A stretch of 64,000 nt of DNA from Fodinibacter sp963695175 (GCA_963695175.1 CAVOGG010000009.1:310001-374000); one strand, 5' to 3'. Counted from the stretch's first letter, positions 7,606 through 17,131 are shown. Program-made: numbers and translations. Notes: generated by a model from the letters alone, not told the origin.

Positions 7606-10104
7606 GTGAGTACGACCGCAGCATCGAGCACCCCGTCCGGCAGCCGTACCCTCCCGCAGCGGGCGCGCGTGGTCGTCATCGGGGGCGGTGTCATCGGCAC
7701 CTCGATCGCCTACCACCTGGCCCACCTCGGGGTCACCGACGTGCTGGTGCTCGAGCGCGACCGGCTGACCTCCGGCACCACCTGGCACGCCGCCGGCCTG
7801 ATGACCTGCTTCGGCTCCACGAGCGAGACGAACACCGCGCTGCGGCTGTACTCGCGCGACCTCTACGCCCGCCTCGAGGCGGAGACGGGGGTCGCCACCG
7901 GGTTCAAGCGGGTCGGGCTGATCGAGGCGGCGGCCGATGCCGACCGGCTGCACGAGTACCGCCGGGTCGCCGCCTTCCAGCGGCACCTCGGCCTCGAGGT
8001 GGAGGAGATCGGCCCGCGCGAGATGGCCGAGCTGTTCCCCCTGGCCCGCACCGACGACCTGCTCGCCGGCTTCCACGTGCCCGGTGACGGCCGGGTCAAC
8101 CCGGTCGACGTCACGATGAGCCTGGCCCGCGGCGCGCGCAACCTCGGGGTTCAGGTCGTCGAGGGCGTGTCGGTCGAGCAGGTCATCACCCGCCCGCGCG
8201 GACTCGTCGAGGAGGTCGTCGGAGTGCGCACGGATGCCGGTGACGTCGAGTGCGACCTCGTCGTCAACTGCGCCGGGATGTGGGCCCGCGAGCTCGCCGA
8301 GCGCAACGGCGTCGCCGTGCCCAACCAGGCCGCCGAGCACTACTACCTCGTCACCGAGCCGATCGACGGGATGAGCCCGGACGCCCCGGTCTTCGAGGAC
8401 CCCGCCTCGTACGGCTACTACCGCGAGGAGGGCGGCGGCATGATGGTCGGCCTCTTCGAGCCGGTGGCGGCCGCCTGGCGGGTCGACGGCATCCCGCCTG
8501 ACTTCTCGTTCGGCGAGATCACCCCCGACTGGGAGCGGATGGGGCCGTTCGTGGAGCGCGCCATCTCGCGCGTGCCGGTGGTCGAGACGGTCGGCATCCG
8601 CACCTTCTTCTGCGGGCCGGAGTCGTTCACGCCCGACCTGGCGCCGGCGGTCGGTGAGGCGCCCGGCATCCACGGGTACTTCGTGTGCGCCGGCCTCAAC
8701 TCGGTGGGCATCCTCTCGGCCGGCGGGCTCGGCCGGGTCGTGGCGCACTGGGTCGCCGAGGGGCGCCCGGACGTCGACGTCACGGGGTTCGACGTCGCCC
8801 GGTTCCGCGACTGGCAGCTGAACCCGCGGCACCGGGCCGAGCGCACGAGCGAGGTGCTCGGCACGGTGTACGCCGCGCACACCCCGGGTATCGAGCTCGC
8901 TTCTGCGCGAGGGGAGTTCCGCTCGCCGGTGCACGACCGCCTGGTCTCCGAGGGTGCCCGGCTGCGCGACGTCAGCGGGTGGGAGTCGGCCGCCTGGTAC
9001 GCCGGTCGCGGCCAGGTCGCGCAGGCCGAGCCGGGCTGGGGACACCAGCCGTGGTTCGAGAACTGGGCGGCGGAGCACCGTGCGGTGCGCGAGGCCGTGG
9101 GCCTGATGGACATGTCGTTCATGGCCAAGTTCTCGGTACGGGGAGCCGATGCCGGTGCGGTGCTCGACCGGCTCAGCGCCGGCGCGGTGAACGCCCACGA
9201 CGGCGTCATCACCTACACCCAGTGGCTCGGCGCGGACGGCGGCATCCTGGCCGACCTCACCGTGACCCGGCTGGCCGCCGACGACTTCCTCGTCGTCGTC
9301 TCGGACACCGCCCACGGCCGAGCGCTGGGCCTGCTCCGACAGGCGGTTGGGGATGCCGCGGTGACGGTGGACGACGTCACCACCGAGCTGGGGCTGCTCA
9401 CCGTCCAGGGCCCGGCGTCGCGCGACACCCTGGCCGCGGCCGCGCCGGGGGCCGACTGGTCGACCGAGGGGTTCCCCTTCCGGTCAGCACGTCGGGTCAC
9501 CCTCGCCGGGGTCGACGTGCTCGCCATCCGGATCACCTACCTCGGCGAGCTCGGCTGGGAGCTGTACGCCCCGGCCGACCGCACGGTCGAGGTCTGGGAC
9601 GCCGTGCTCGCCGCGGGTGAGGCACACGGCATCCGGCCGGCGGGGCTGCGGGCCCTGTCGAGCCTGCGGATGGAGAAGGGCTACCGCGACTACGGCCACG
9701 ACATCGACAACACCGACGACGTCTACGCGGTCGGGCTCGGGTTCGCGGTCGCGCTCGACAAGCCGGGGGGCTTCACCGGGCTGGAGGCCACCCGGGCGGC
9801 CAAGGAGCGCGGCACCCCGCACCACCGGCTCGTGCAGGTGCTGCTCGAGGACCCCGAGCCGCTGCTGTTCCACGCCGAGCCGGTGCTGCGCGACGGCGTG
9901 GTCGTGGGCTACGTGCGGGCCGCGTCGTACGGCTGGACCCTGGGTGGTGCGGTCGGCCTGGCCTTCGTCGGCGGCGACGGGCCGGTCACCCCACAGTGGC
10001 TCGCCGACGGGTCGTGGGAGGTCGACGTGGCGGGCACGCGCCACCGGGCCCGGGTCTCGCTGCGCCCGATGTACGACCCGACCAGCGCCCGGGTGACCGC
10101 CTGA
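7606..10104 (+). CDS. Dimethylglycine/sarcosine dehydrogenase-like FAD protein with GcvT domain
   Basis: An 832-residue two-part flavoenzyme. The N-terminal half is a DAO-type FAD oxidoreductase with the dinucleotide motif GGGVIG at residues 26-31 and TTWHAAGL near 60-67, a region that carries the covalent FAD histidine in dimethylglycine dehydrogenases. The C-terminal half (about 440-825) is a folate-binding GcvT-like domain, so the N-methyl group removed could pass to tetrahydrofolate. It resembles dimethylglycine and sarcosine dehydrogenases; the exact substrate cannot be read from the sequence. The upstream gene ends 20 bases earlier, and the TAGGGT box suggests independent transcription. 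Confidence 0.85.
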   Translation: MSTTAASSTPSGSRTLPQRARVVVIGGGVIGTSIAYHLAHLGVTDVLVLERDRLTSGTTWHAAGLMTCFGSTSETNTALRLYSRDLYARLEAETGVATGFKRVGLIEAAADADRLHEYRRVAAFQRHLGLEVEEIGPREMAELFPLARTDDLLAGFHVPGDGRVNPVDVTMSLARGARNLGVQVVEGVSVEQVITRPRGLVEEVVGVRTDAGDVECDLVVNCAGMWARELAERNGVAVPNQAAEHYYLVTEPIDGMSPDAPVFEDPASYGYYREEGGGMMVGLFEPVAAAWRVDGIPPDFSFGEITPDWERMGPFVERAISRVPVVETVGIRTFFCGPESFTPDLAPAVGEAPGIHGYFVCAGLNSVGILSAGGLGRVVAHWVAEGRPDVDVTGFDVARFRDWQLNPRHRAERTSEVLGTVYAAHTPGIELASARGEFRSPVHDRLVSEGARLRDVSGWESAAWYAGRGQVAQAEPGWGHQPWFENWAAEHRAVREAVGLMDMSFMAKFSVRGADAGAVLDRLSAGAVNAHDGVITYTQWLGADGGILADLTVTRLAADDFLVVVSDTAHGRALGLLRQAVGDAAVTVDDVTTELGLLTVQGPASRDTLAAAAPGADWSTEGFPFRSARRVTLAGVDVLAIRITYLGELGWELYAPADRTVEVWDAVLAAGEAHGIRPAGLRALSSLRMEKGYRDYGHDIDNTDDVYAVGLGFAVALDKPGGFTGLEATRAAKERGTPHHRLVQVLLEDPEPLLFHAEPVLRDGVVVGYVRAASYGWTLGGAVGLAFVGGDGPVTPQWLADGSWEVDVAGTRHRARVSLRPMYDPTSARVTA

Positions 10105-10157
10105 CGGCATCCGGCGCGTGGCGGGGCCGGGCCCGCTGGTCTGGGACGATGGATCGC

Positions 10158-10436
10158 ATGCCCCGTGCCAACCGCCGTCGTCGTGACCTGGAGTCGCGGC
10201 CGATGTCGGGGTCGGGTGAGGTGGCCACCGAGTCGTATGCCGGGAAGTCGTGGCACGTGCGCCGGCTCACCGGGGCATCGTCGTCGCGTGAGTACCGCTG
10301 CCCCGGGTGCCACCAGGGGATCGCGGTCGGCACGGCGCACGTGGTGGCGTGGCCCGCGCAGGGCGTCGGTGGCATCGACGAGCGCCGGCACTGGCACTCC
10401 CGGTGCTGGCAGTCCCGGCACGCCGCCCGGCCCTGA
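10158..10436 (+). CDS. Small zinc-ribbon-like protein
   Basis: A 92-residue basic protein beginning MPRANRRRRD. A CPGC pair near residue 52 and an HWHSRCW motif near residue 82 make a plausible Cys/His zinc site, and the middle segment AHVVAWPAQG is the kind seen in small actinobacterial proteins often labelled ATP/GTP-binding without evidence. An ATG at 10149 is an alternative start. It converges on the AI-2E family gene with two bases between the stop codons. Its function is unknown. Confidence 0.7.
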   Translation: MPRANRRRRDLESRPMSGSGEVATESYAGKSWHVRRLTGASSSREYRCPGCHQGIAVGTAHVVAWPAQGVGGIDERRHWHSRCWQSRHAARP

Positions 10437-10438
10437 GC

Positions 10439-11764
10439 TCAGGCCCGGCGCTGTCGGGGGACGAGCACCTCTTCGTAGAGCAGCAGCAGGCCCGCGGCGA
10501 CCGGGATCGCGAGCAGGGCGCCGAGCACGCCGAGCAGGGCTGCGCCGGCGAGGGCGGCGACGATCGTCACCGGGCCCGGCACCGACACGGTGTGCTGCAT
10601 CACCCGCGGGGCCACGACGTAGTTCTCGAGCTGCTGGTAGACGAGGTAGTAGACCAGCGCGATCAGCGCCTTCTTCGGCTCGTCGAAGAAGGCCACGATG
10701 CACACGACCGCGGCCCCGAGCGTCGCACCGATCATCGGGATCAGCCCCAGCAGGCCGACCGTCACGGCCAGCACGGCGGCGTAGGGGATGCCGACGATGC
10801 GCATCATCACCCACGACAGGACCGCGTTCATCGTCGCGATGACGACCTGGCCGATCGCGTACGACCCGGTGCGCCGCATGATCTCCTCGGACAGCGACTC
10901 GACCCGGATGCGGCGGGTCGACGGCACCAGCGCGTAGGCGGCGTGCTTGGCGCGAGGCAGCGAGGAGAGGAAGTACAGCGTCAGCACGAGCACGGTGAAG
11001 ACCTGGAAGACGCCGTTGAGCACCGCGCGCCCCGCGCCGAGGATGCCGCCGAGCACCCCTTCGAGGAACTGCTGGTCGGTCATCCGGGCCTCGAGCTCGG
11101 CCTTCACCTTGTCGATGACGTCGTAGCTCTTGTCGATCTGGCGCACCCACTGGCTGCCGAGGACGTTGTCGACGTAGGTCGGGGCCTGCTGGGCCAGCTC
11201 GGTGCCCTGCACGACGACCGGGGGGATGACGAGGGCGGCGATCAGCCCGAAGGCGACCAGCACACCGGCGAACACGACCCCGACACCGGCGGATCGTCGC
11301 ATGCCGCGGGCGACGAGGGCGTCGACCAGGGGGTTGAGCGCGAGGGCCAGGAAGATCGACACGATGAGCAGGGTCAGCGTGGTCGTGAGCCGCCCCACGA
11401 GGCCCCACAGGCCGATCGCGAGCAGGGCGCCGATGGCGCCGAAGAAACCGATGTAGAACGGCGAGTGCCGGTTGAGCGGCCGCCCGACGGCGCCGTAGGG
11501 GGTGCCGGGGCCGAACGCGCCGCCCGGCACGGGCTCGGGCGAACGGGAGGCGCTCGCGGGGGAGTCGACCACGCCGGCCGGCGGCGCGTGGGTGCCGGGG
11601 GCGGCATCCGCACCGGCCACGACGTCGACCGGAGAGGCGGCGTCGGCCTGCGCGTCGTGCTGGCCCCGTGCCGCGATCCGGTTGCTCTCCTCGAGCGCGG
11701 CGAGCTGGCGACGCCGGAAGTCACCCCACCGCGTCACCGGGCTCCACACCCTGGACACCTTCAC
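10439..11764 (-). CDS. AI-2E family transporter-like membrane protein
   Basis: A 441-residue inner-membrane protein of the AI-2E/PerM exporter-like family. After a proline/alanine-rich cytoplasmic N terminus of about 90 residues come two close membrane spans, a third near LALNPLVDALVARGMRRSAG, an extracytoplasmic helical segment (about 210-270) and further C-terminal spans including the conserved YYLVYQQLENYVVAPRVM stretch. The GTG at 11764 has GGAGG about 8 bases upstream. Transport of AI-2 is shown for few members; some act as ion antiporters, so the substrate is open. Confidence 0.87.
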   Translation of the reverse strand: MKVSRVWSPVTRWGDFRRRQLAALEESNRIAARGQHDAQADAASPVDVVAGADAAPGTHAPPAGVVDSPASASRSPEPVPGGAFGPGTPYGAVGRPLNRHSPFYIGFFGAIGALLAIGLWGLVGRLTTTLTLLIVSIFLALALNPLVDALVARGMRRSAGVGVVFAGVLVAFGLIAALVIPPVVVQGTELAQQAPTYVDNVLGSQWVRQIDKSYDVIDKVKAELEARMTDQQFLEGVLGGILGAGRAVLNGVFQVFTVLVLTLYFLSSLPRAKHAAYALVPSTRRIRVESLSEEIMRRTGSYAIGQVVIATMNAVLSWVMMRIVGIPYAAVLAVTVGLLGLIPMIGATLGAAVVCIVAFFDEPKKALIALVYYLVYQQLENYVVAPRVMQHTVSVPGPVTIVAALAGAALLGVLGALLAIPVAAGLLLLYEEVLVPRQRRA

Positions 11765-11823
11765 GATCGCACCTCCGCGCCACACCCTAGTGGCGGGCCC
11801 GGGCACGACCCCGGACCTGCGGC

Positions 11824-13164
11824 TCAGGCGTCGCGGAAGCGGTTGATCGCGCTCTCGAAGCGGGCGCGCTTCTCGGTGTCGGTCACGCCGAGGCCCTCCT
11901 CGGGGGACAGGGTGAGCACGCCGACCTTGCCCTGGTGCAGGTTGTGGTGCACGTCGAGGGCTGCCCGGCCGACGTCCTCGAGCCGGTAGGTGCGGCTCAG
12001 CGTCGGGTGGATCAGGCCGCGGTCGACGAGCGCGTTGGCCTCCCACGCCTCGCGGTAGTTGGCGAAGTGCGAGCTGACGATGCGCTTGAGGTTCATCCAC
12101 AGGTAGCGGTTGTCGTACTCGTGCATGTAGCCCGACGTCGACGCGCAGGTGACGATGGTGCCGCCCTTGCGCGCCACGTAGACGCTCGCGCCGAAGGTCT
12201 CGCGGCCCGGGTGCTCGAAGACGATGTCGACGTCGTGGCCGCCGGTGAGCTCGCGGATCTTCTTGCCGAGCCGCTGCCACTCCTTGGGGTCCTGCTCGGT
12301 GCCCTCGGCGTTCCAGAACGCGTACCCCTCGGCGGATCGGTCGATGATCAGCTCGGCGCCCATCGCCCGGCAGATCGCGGCCTTCTCGGGCGAGGAGACC
12401 ACGCAGATCGGGGTGGCGCCGCCGGCCAGCGCCATCTGGGTGGCGTACGAGCCGAGGCCGCCCGAGGCGCCCCAGATGAGCACCCGGTCGCCGAGCTTCA
12501 TGTGGGCGCCGTTCTTGGAGATCAGCTGCCGGTAGGCGGTGGAGTTGACCAGCCCCGGGGCGGCCGCCTCCTCCCAGGACAGGTGGGTCGGCTTGGGCAT
12601 CAGCTGGTTGGCCTTGACGATCGCGAGCTCGGCCAGGCCGCCGAAGTTGGTCTCGAAGCCCCAGATCCGCTGCTGCGGGTCCATCATCGTGTCGTCGTGG
12701 CCCTCGGCGTCCTCGAGCTCGACGCTGAGGCAGTGCGCGACGACCTCGGTGCCGGGCTTCCACTTGGTCACGCCCGGGCCGGTGCGCAGGACGACGCCGG
12801 CGAGGTCGGAGCCGACCACGTGGTAGGGCAGGTCGTGGCGCCGGGCGAACTCCGACATCCGGCCGTAGCGCTCGAGGAAGCCGAACGTCGGCACCGGCTC
12901 GAAGATCGAGGTCCACACGGTGTTGTAGTTGATCGCGCTGGCCATGACGGCGACGAGCGCCTCGCCCGGCGCAAGCTCGGGCGTCGGCACCTGCTCCACG
13001 TGCAGCGAGCGGCGCGGGTCCTTGTCGCGGGTCGCCATCCCCGAGAACATCTCGACCTCGTCCCGGTGCACCGTCGCGGCGCGGTACGTGTCCGGGACGG
13101 CGATCCCGGCATAGGTCTCGACACTGCGGTCCCCGGAGAGGATGGCCTCGCGGATCCGGTCCAT
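11824..13164 (-). CDS. ccr: Crotonyl-CoA carboxylase/reductase
   Basis: Ccr reductively carboxylates crotonyl-CoA to (2S)-ethylmalonyl-CoA with NADPH and CO2, the committed step of the ethylmalonyl-CoA pathway; it can also supply extender units for polyketides. The 446-residue chain is a medium-chain reductase with the NADPH motif GASGGLG at 232-238. The CO2-binding residues known from Kitasatospora Ccr (Asn81, Phe170, Glu171 and a histidine at 365) appear here as N81, F170, E171 and H366. The ATG at 13164 has AAGGAG about 9 bases upstream. It is transcribed alone, 9 kb from ecm and 3 kb from the epimerase and thiolase. Confidence 0.96.
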   Translation of the reverse strand: MDRIREAILSGDRSVETYAGIAVPDTYRAATVHRDEVEMFSGMATRDKDPRRSLHVEQVPTPELAPGEALVAVMASAINYNTVWTSIFEPVPTFGFLERYGRMSEFARRHDLPYHVVGSDLAGVVLRTGPGVTKWKPGTEVVAHCLSVELEDAEGHDDTMMDPQQRIWGFETNFGGLAELAIVKANQLMPKPTHLSWEEAAAPGLVNSTAYRQLISKNGAHMKLGDRVLIWGASGGLGSYATQMALAGGATPICVVSSPEKAAICRAMGAELIIDRSAEGYAFWNAEGTEQDPKEWQRLGKKIRELTGGHDVDIVFEHPGRETFGASVYVARKGGTIVTCASTSGYMHEYDNRYLWMNLKRIVSSHFANYREAWEANALVDRGLIHPTLSRTYRLEDVGRAALDVHHNLHQGKVGVLTLSPEEGLGVTDTEKRARFESAINRFRDA

Positions 13165-13323
13165 GTGGTCGTGCTCCTTCGGCGGTGAGGGCGTGCTCGA
13201 TGGGAGGTGGCGACTCCTTGCCCGGCGAACCTAGTCGCCCGGCCACCCCGGATCGGCGGCCTATGACGGCACTCACGACGTGATCCGGCTCACGGGCGAC
13301 GAGGACGGCGCGCAGGCGCGCGG

Positions 13324-13329
13324 CATACA
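13324..13329 (+). promoter_or_regulatory. Candidate -10 box of the GH15-like gene
   Basis: CATACA lies 8 bases before the GTG at 13338 in the divergent gap between ccr and this gene. No ribosome site is evident, so the mRNA may be nearly leaderless. Weak evidence. Confidence 0.3.
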
Positions 13330-13337
13330 GTGCCGTC

Positions 13338-14649
13338 GTGGCACTCACCCCCCTCTCGCGCCGGACGGTGGTGCTCGGCACGGGCGGGGTGCTCACCTAC
13401 GGGGCGATGGCGTGGTGGAGCCTGGAGTACCGCATCCGGCGGGCCGAGGTGCCGCTGTACAGCGAGACGGTGGCCTTCTCCGCGCCCGGCGTGCGCGAGC
13501 TGGTGCCCACGGGTCACACGGATGCCGTCGTGCCCGGCACCCGGGTGCTCGCCGCCCGGCCGCTCAGCACGATGCTGGTCGAGGACGAGCAGGCCTGGCT
13601 CGAGACCTGCGCCCCGTGGGTGCGCACGGCCCTGCTCGGTGGTGACGACGTGCTCCGCTCGGCGCTGCTCGACCTGCGGGCGCTGTCGGTGGGGTTGCCG
13701 GTCTCGGTGGCGGGCTGGAGCCGCGCACTGGCGCTACGCCTGGCCGCGCGACGTCTCGTTCGTGGCGACCGCCCTCGCCCGGGTGGGGCACCCCGAGCAC
13801 GCCGCGGAGCAGCTGGCGTTCCTCCAGGAGGTGCAGCGCCACGACGGGTGGTTCGAGGCGCGCTACGACGTGCGCACCCGCCGGGCCCCGGACGACCGGA
13901 TGGCCCAGCTCGACGGCTCCGCGTGGTCGGTGTGGGGGGCCCACCAGCTCGCCCTCGCAGCCCCGGACCGGGCGGCGGCACTGCTCCGGCCGCTGAGCCC
14001 GCTGCTCGTGCGCAGCGCACAGCGGCTGCTCGCCTGCGTCGACCCGGGCACCGGCCTGCCGGTCGCGGCCTCGGACTACTGGGAGCTGGTCGAGCGGTCG
14101 GTGACCCTGGGCACGGCTGCCTCGGTGCTCGCCGGGCTGCGCAGCGCCACCGAGGTGCTGCCGCTCGTCGGCGAGATGGCGCTCGCCGACCGCACGCGGG
14201 CGGCGGGCGACGCGCTGGCCACCCAGGTGCACGGGCAGTTCGGCGGCAGGGGCTACCCCCGGAAGCTGAACGACTCCGCCGCCGACGCCGCGGTGACCTT
14301 CCTCGCCGCACCGATCGGGGCCTCCGGTGCCGACGGCGACGTGCTGGCCGCGATGGGGCGCGCGCAGGCCGCGATGAGCCGCCCGGCCGGCGGGGTGGCG
14401 CCCGGCGCCGGGTGGAAGGACGACGGCATCAGCTGGACTCCCGAGACGGCGCTGTTCGCCGCCGCATGGGCGGCGTCCGGCGAGCGGGAGCGGGCCGAGT
14501 CGCTGCTCGGCTGGCTCGGCGACCACCGCACCGAGGCAGGCTCGTTCCCCGAGAAGGTGCTCTTCGACGGTCGCCCGGCCGCGGTGGCCCCGCTGGCCTG
14601 GACCGCCGCGCTGGTGGTCATCGCCCGGCACGAGCTGGTGCACGCGTGA
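13338..14649 (+). pseudogene. GH15-like glucoamylase family protein, interrupted by a one-base frameshift
   Basis: Joined across a frameshift this would be a protein of about 436 residues of the glucoamylase-like (alpha/alpha)6-barrel group. The first frame runs from the GTG at 13338 through a twin-arginine-like or membrane-anchored N terminus (LSRRTVVLGTGGVLTYGAMA) to GWSR near 13724; the second frame begins at 13726 with HWRYAWPRDVSFVATALA, whose YAWPRD resembles the family's substrate-site motif. Removing one base at about 13722-13726 restores a single frame. The gene overlaps the next one by GTGA. It is either a real recent mutation or a sequencing error; intact downstream coupling and normal codon use favour the latter. 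Confidence 0.75.
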
Positions 14650-16625
14650 GGCGATGGGCCATGGTGGCGGCGCTCGCCGTCCTCGCCGGGCTCGGCCTGC
14701 TCCCGGGCGCGGCGAGCGCGGCGGCAGCGGACGACCCGGCATCCCCCCGCTTCGTCGTCGTCGGCGCACCGGGGCTCTCGTGGTCCGACCTCGACGGGGG
14801 TGACCTCCCGGCGCTCGACGCCATGGTCGAGGAGGGCGCGGTCGGGTCGCTGACGGTGCGGGCCGTGCGCAGCCGCGCGTGCGCGATCGACGGCTGGCTC
14901 ACCCTGTCGGCCGGACGCCGCGCCGCCGACCGTCCCGGGCCGTGCCGCGCACCGCTGCCCGTCGTGGGCGGGGTCGTGCCGCGCTGGGCTGAGTTCGTCG
15001 CGGCCGCGGCCGTGGACTCGTACGACGCGCACCCCGGCATGCTCGGAGAGGGGGTCACGGCATCCGGTACCTGCGTCGAGACGGTCGGGGCGGGCGCCGC
15101 GATCGGTGGCGCCGGTCGCACCGGGCGGGTGACGAACCACGAGGTGCAGCTGCCGGCGTCGTTCGCGTGCCCCGTGGTGCTCGTCGACGGTGGCGTGCTG
15201 CCCGCGTCGGGCGCCGAGCGAACCGCGGCGCTGGCGCGCCTCGACGCCCTCGTGTCGCAGGTTCGGGCGGCTGATCCGGGGGCCGACGTGGTCGTGGCCG
15301 GGGTCGGTGACGGTGTCTCTGCGGTGCGGCCGCGGGCGATCCTGGCCGCGGGGCCCTCGTACGGGCGTGGCCTGCTCACCTCGGCGTCGACCCGGCAGCC
15401 GGGGGTCGTGCAGCTGCAGGACCTCACGGCGACCGCGCTGACCCGGGTCGGGGCGTCCGACGCCGAGGTCACCGGGCGCCCGCTGACGGTGTCGTCGGAG
15501 ACGGCTTCCGCGGCGTCGCTGGTGGCCGGGCGGGTCGGCTTCGAGAGCCGCGCCGCGACGCTGCGGGCCCTCAGCCCGCAGCTGACCCTGTGGCTCGCTG
15601 TCGCGTACGCCCTGTGGGCGGCGGTCGTCGCGCTGCTCTGGTGGCGGCGGAGCCCGAGCCAGGATGCCGTGCCGGCGTGGCTGCGAGCAGCCGGGGTCGC
15701 CGTCGCGGTGGCTCCGGTGTCGACGTTCGTCGTCAACCTGGTGCCCTGGTGGCGCTCCAGCGCGCCGCTGCCGCTGTTCCTCGCCGGCCTCGCCGTCGTG
15801 GTCGCCCTGCTCACCGCCGGGGCGTGGTGGGCGGGCGGCCGCCGACCGCTCGGCGCGCTGCGCCTGGTCGCCGTCGCCACCCTCGTCGTGCTCGCCGGGG
15901 ACGTGCTCACCGGGTCGGGCCTGCAGCTCGGGTCGGTGTTCGGGCAGAACCCGGTCGTCGGGGGACGGTTCTACGGCCTGGGGAACACCAGCTTCGCGCT
16001 CTACGGGCTCGCCGTGCTGGTCGTCGTCGGGTGGGTGGCGGCGTCCGGGCGGTCGCGTCGCCGCTCGGCGGCGCTGGCGCTCGTGGTGCTCGTGGCCGCG
16101 CTCGCCCTCGAGGCGCTGCCCTCGCTCGGGGCCGACTTCGGCGGCCCGCCCGGGCTGCTGCTCGGTGGGCTGGTCGTCATCGCCACGGCCGCCGGGGTGC
16201 GCCTGACCTGGCGCCGGGTCGTCGCAGCGGTCGTCGGGGCCGTCGCGCTCGCCGCGCTCGTCGCGCTGCTCGACTGGCTGCGCCCGGCGGCGTCGCGCAC
16301 CCACCTCGGCGAGTTCGTCGAGTCGGTGCTCACCGGGGAGGCGGGAGCGGTCGTCGGGCGCAAGGTCGCCCAGAACCTCAGCAACCTCGGCTCACCGCAA
16401 CTGCTGACCATCGCGCTGGCGACGGTGGTGCTCGTCGCCGCCGCGTGGCGACTGGCCTGGCGCCCCGTGCGTGACGGTGCCGTGGTGCTGCGTGGCGCGG
16501 CGGTGATGGCCCTGGTCGCGTTCATCGCCAACGACTCCGGGCTGGTCATCCCCGCCTTCGTCGCGCTCGTGCTCGCGCCCCTGCTGGTGGCCGCCGGCCC
16601 GGCCGAAGCTCCTCGAGGTCAGTGA
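14646..16625 (+). CDS. Large membrane protein with alkaline-phosphatase-like ectodomain
   Basis: A 659-residue protein translated from a GTG overlapping the preceding stop by four bases (GTGA). A signal peptide (residues 1-25, ending in an AxA site) leads to a region of about 290 residues starting RFVVVGAPGLSWSDLDGGDLPALDAMVEEG, reminiscent of the metal-dependent alkaline phosphatase superfamily, although I cannot point to a full metal set. From about residue 315 onward there are some ten hydrophobic spans. Two short motifs between spans, GRFYGLGNTSFALYG and GADFGGPPGLLLGG, look conserved and polar enough for catalysis. Coupling with the GH15-like gene suggests a cell-envelope glycan role; this is inference. 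Confidence 0.7.
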   Translation: MRRWAMVAALAVLAGLGLLPGAASAAAADDPASPRFVVVGAPGLSWSDLDGGDLPALDAMVEEGAVGSLTVRAVRSRACAIDGWLTLSAGRRAADRPGPCRAPLPVVGGVVPRWAEFVAAAAVDSYDAHPGMLGEGVTASGTCVETVGAGAAIGGAGRTGRVTNHEVQLPASFACPVVLVDGGVLPASGAERTAALARLDALVSQVRAADPGADVVVAGVGDGVSAVRPRAILAAGPSYGRGLLTSASTRQPGVVQLQDLTATALTRVGASDAEVTGRPLTVSSETASAASLVAGRVGFESRAATLRALSPQLTLWLAVAYALWAAVVALLWWRRSPSQDAVPAWLRAAGVAVAVAPVSTFVVNLVPWWRSSAPLPLFLAGLAVVVALLTAGAWWAGGRRPLGALRLVAVATLVVLAGDVLTGSGLQLGSVFGQNPVVGGRFYGLGNTSFALYGLAVLVVVGWVAASGRSRRRSAALALVVLVAALALEALPSLGADFGGPPGLLLGGLVVIATAAGVRLTWRRVVAAVVGAVALAALVALLDWLRPAASRTHLGEFVESVLTGEAGAVVGRKVAQNLSNLGSPQLLTIALATVVLVAAAWRLAWRPVRDGAVVLRGAAVMALVAFIANDSGLVIPAFVALVLAPLLVAAGPAEAPRGQ

Positions 16626-17062
16626 GCGGCGCCCGGCGCGGGCTCGACGAGCTCGACCAGGATGCCCCGGGCGTCCTTGGGGTGGATGAAGTTGACCCGT
16701 GAGTTGCTGGTGCCCCGCCGGGCCTCGGGGTAGATCAGGCGCAGACCGCGCTCGCGCAGGGTCGCGCTCACGGCATCCAGGTCGGCGACCCGGTAGGCGA
16801 GCTGCTGGATGCCGGGCCCGCTGCGGTCGAGGAACTTCGCGATCGTCGACTCCGACGACAGGGGCGCCAACAGCTGGATGCACGAACCGGAGTCGCCGAC
16901 GGCCATCATCGCCTCGCGCACGCCCTGCTCGGCGTTGGTCTCCTCGTGCAGCAGGGTCATGCCGAAGGCCGACTCGTAGAAGGCGATCGCGTCGTCGAGG
17001 TCGGGCACGGCGACGCCGACGTGGTCGATGGCGAGGAAGAGGTCCGTGGGCAGGGCAGTCAT
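16619..17062 (-). CDS. mce: Methylmalonyl-CoA/ethylmalonyl-CoA epimerase
   Basis: A 147-residue vicinal-oxygen-chelate protein that interconverts the 2R and 2S forms of methylmalonyl-CoA and, in the ethylmalonyl-CoA pathway, ethylmalonyl-CoA, linking Ccr to Ecm. Metal ligands appear as His14 (AIDHVGVAV), Gln63 or nearby (CIQLLAP) and Glu137 (LVELVEP). The position of the third histidine in the Propionibacterium enzyme is glutamine here (GIQQLAYRV, Gln86-Gln87). TAGGCT 7 bases before the ATG at 17062 suggests a leaderless mRNA. Its stop overlaps the end of the convergent membrane protein gene, and it is divergent from the thiolase. Confidence 0.9.
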   Translation of the reverse strand: MTALPTDLFLAIDHVGVAVPDLDDAIAFYESAFGMTLLHEETNAEQGVREAMMAVGDSGSCIQLLAPLSSESTIAKFLDRSGPGIQQLAYRVADLDAVSATLRERGLRLIYPEARRGTSNSRVNFIHPKDARGILVELVEPAPGAAH

Positions 17063-17069
17063 GGGTACA

Positions 17070-17075
17070 AGCCTA
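17070..17075 (-). promoter_or_regulatory. Candidate -10 box of mce
   Basis: On the minus strand TAGGCT is followed by 7 bases and the mce ATG. Leaderless arrangement. Confidence 0.4.
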
Positions 17076-17131
17076 GGAGCGCGTGCAACCCGCGAGGGTC
17101 CTCGGGTGGTGAGGGTCACCGCCCTTCGGGG

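Noticed and set aside
13338..16625. A single 1095-residue fusion of the GH15-like and membrane proteins
   Set aside because: The middle of that frame is low-complexity out-of-frame reading of the GH15-like gene, created by the frameshift; the membrane protein has its own GTG and signal peptide.
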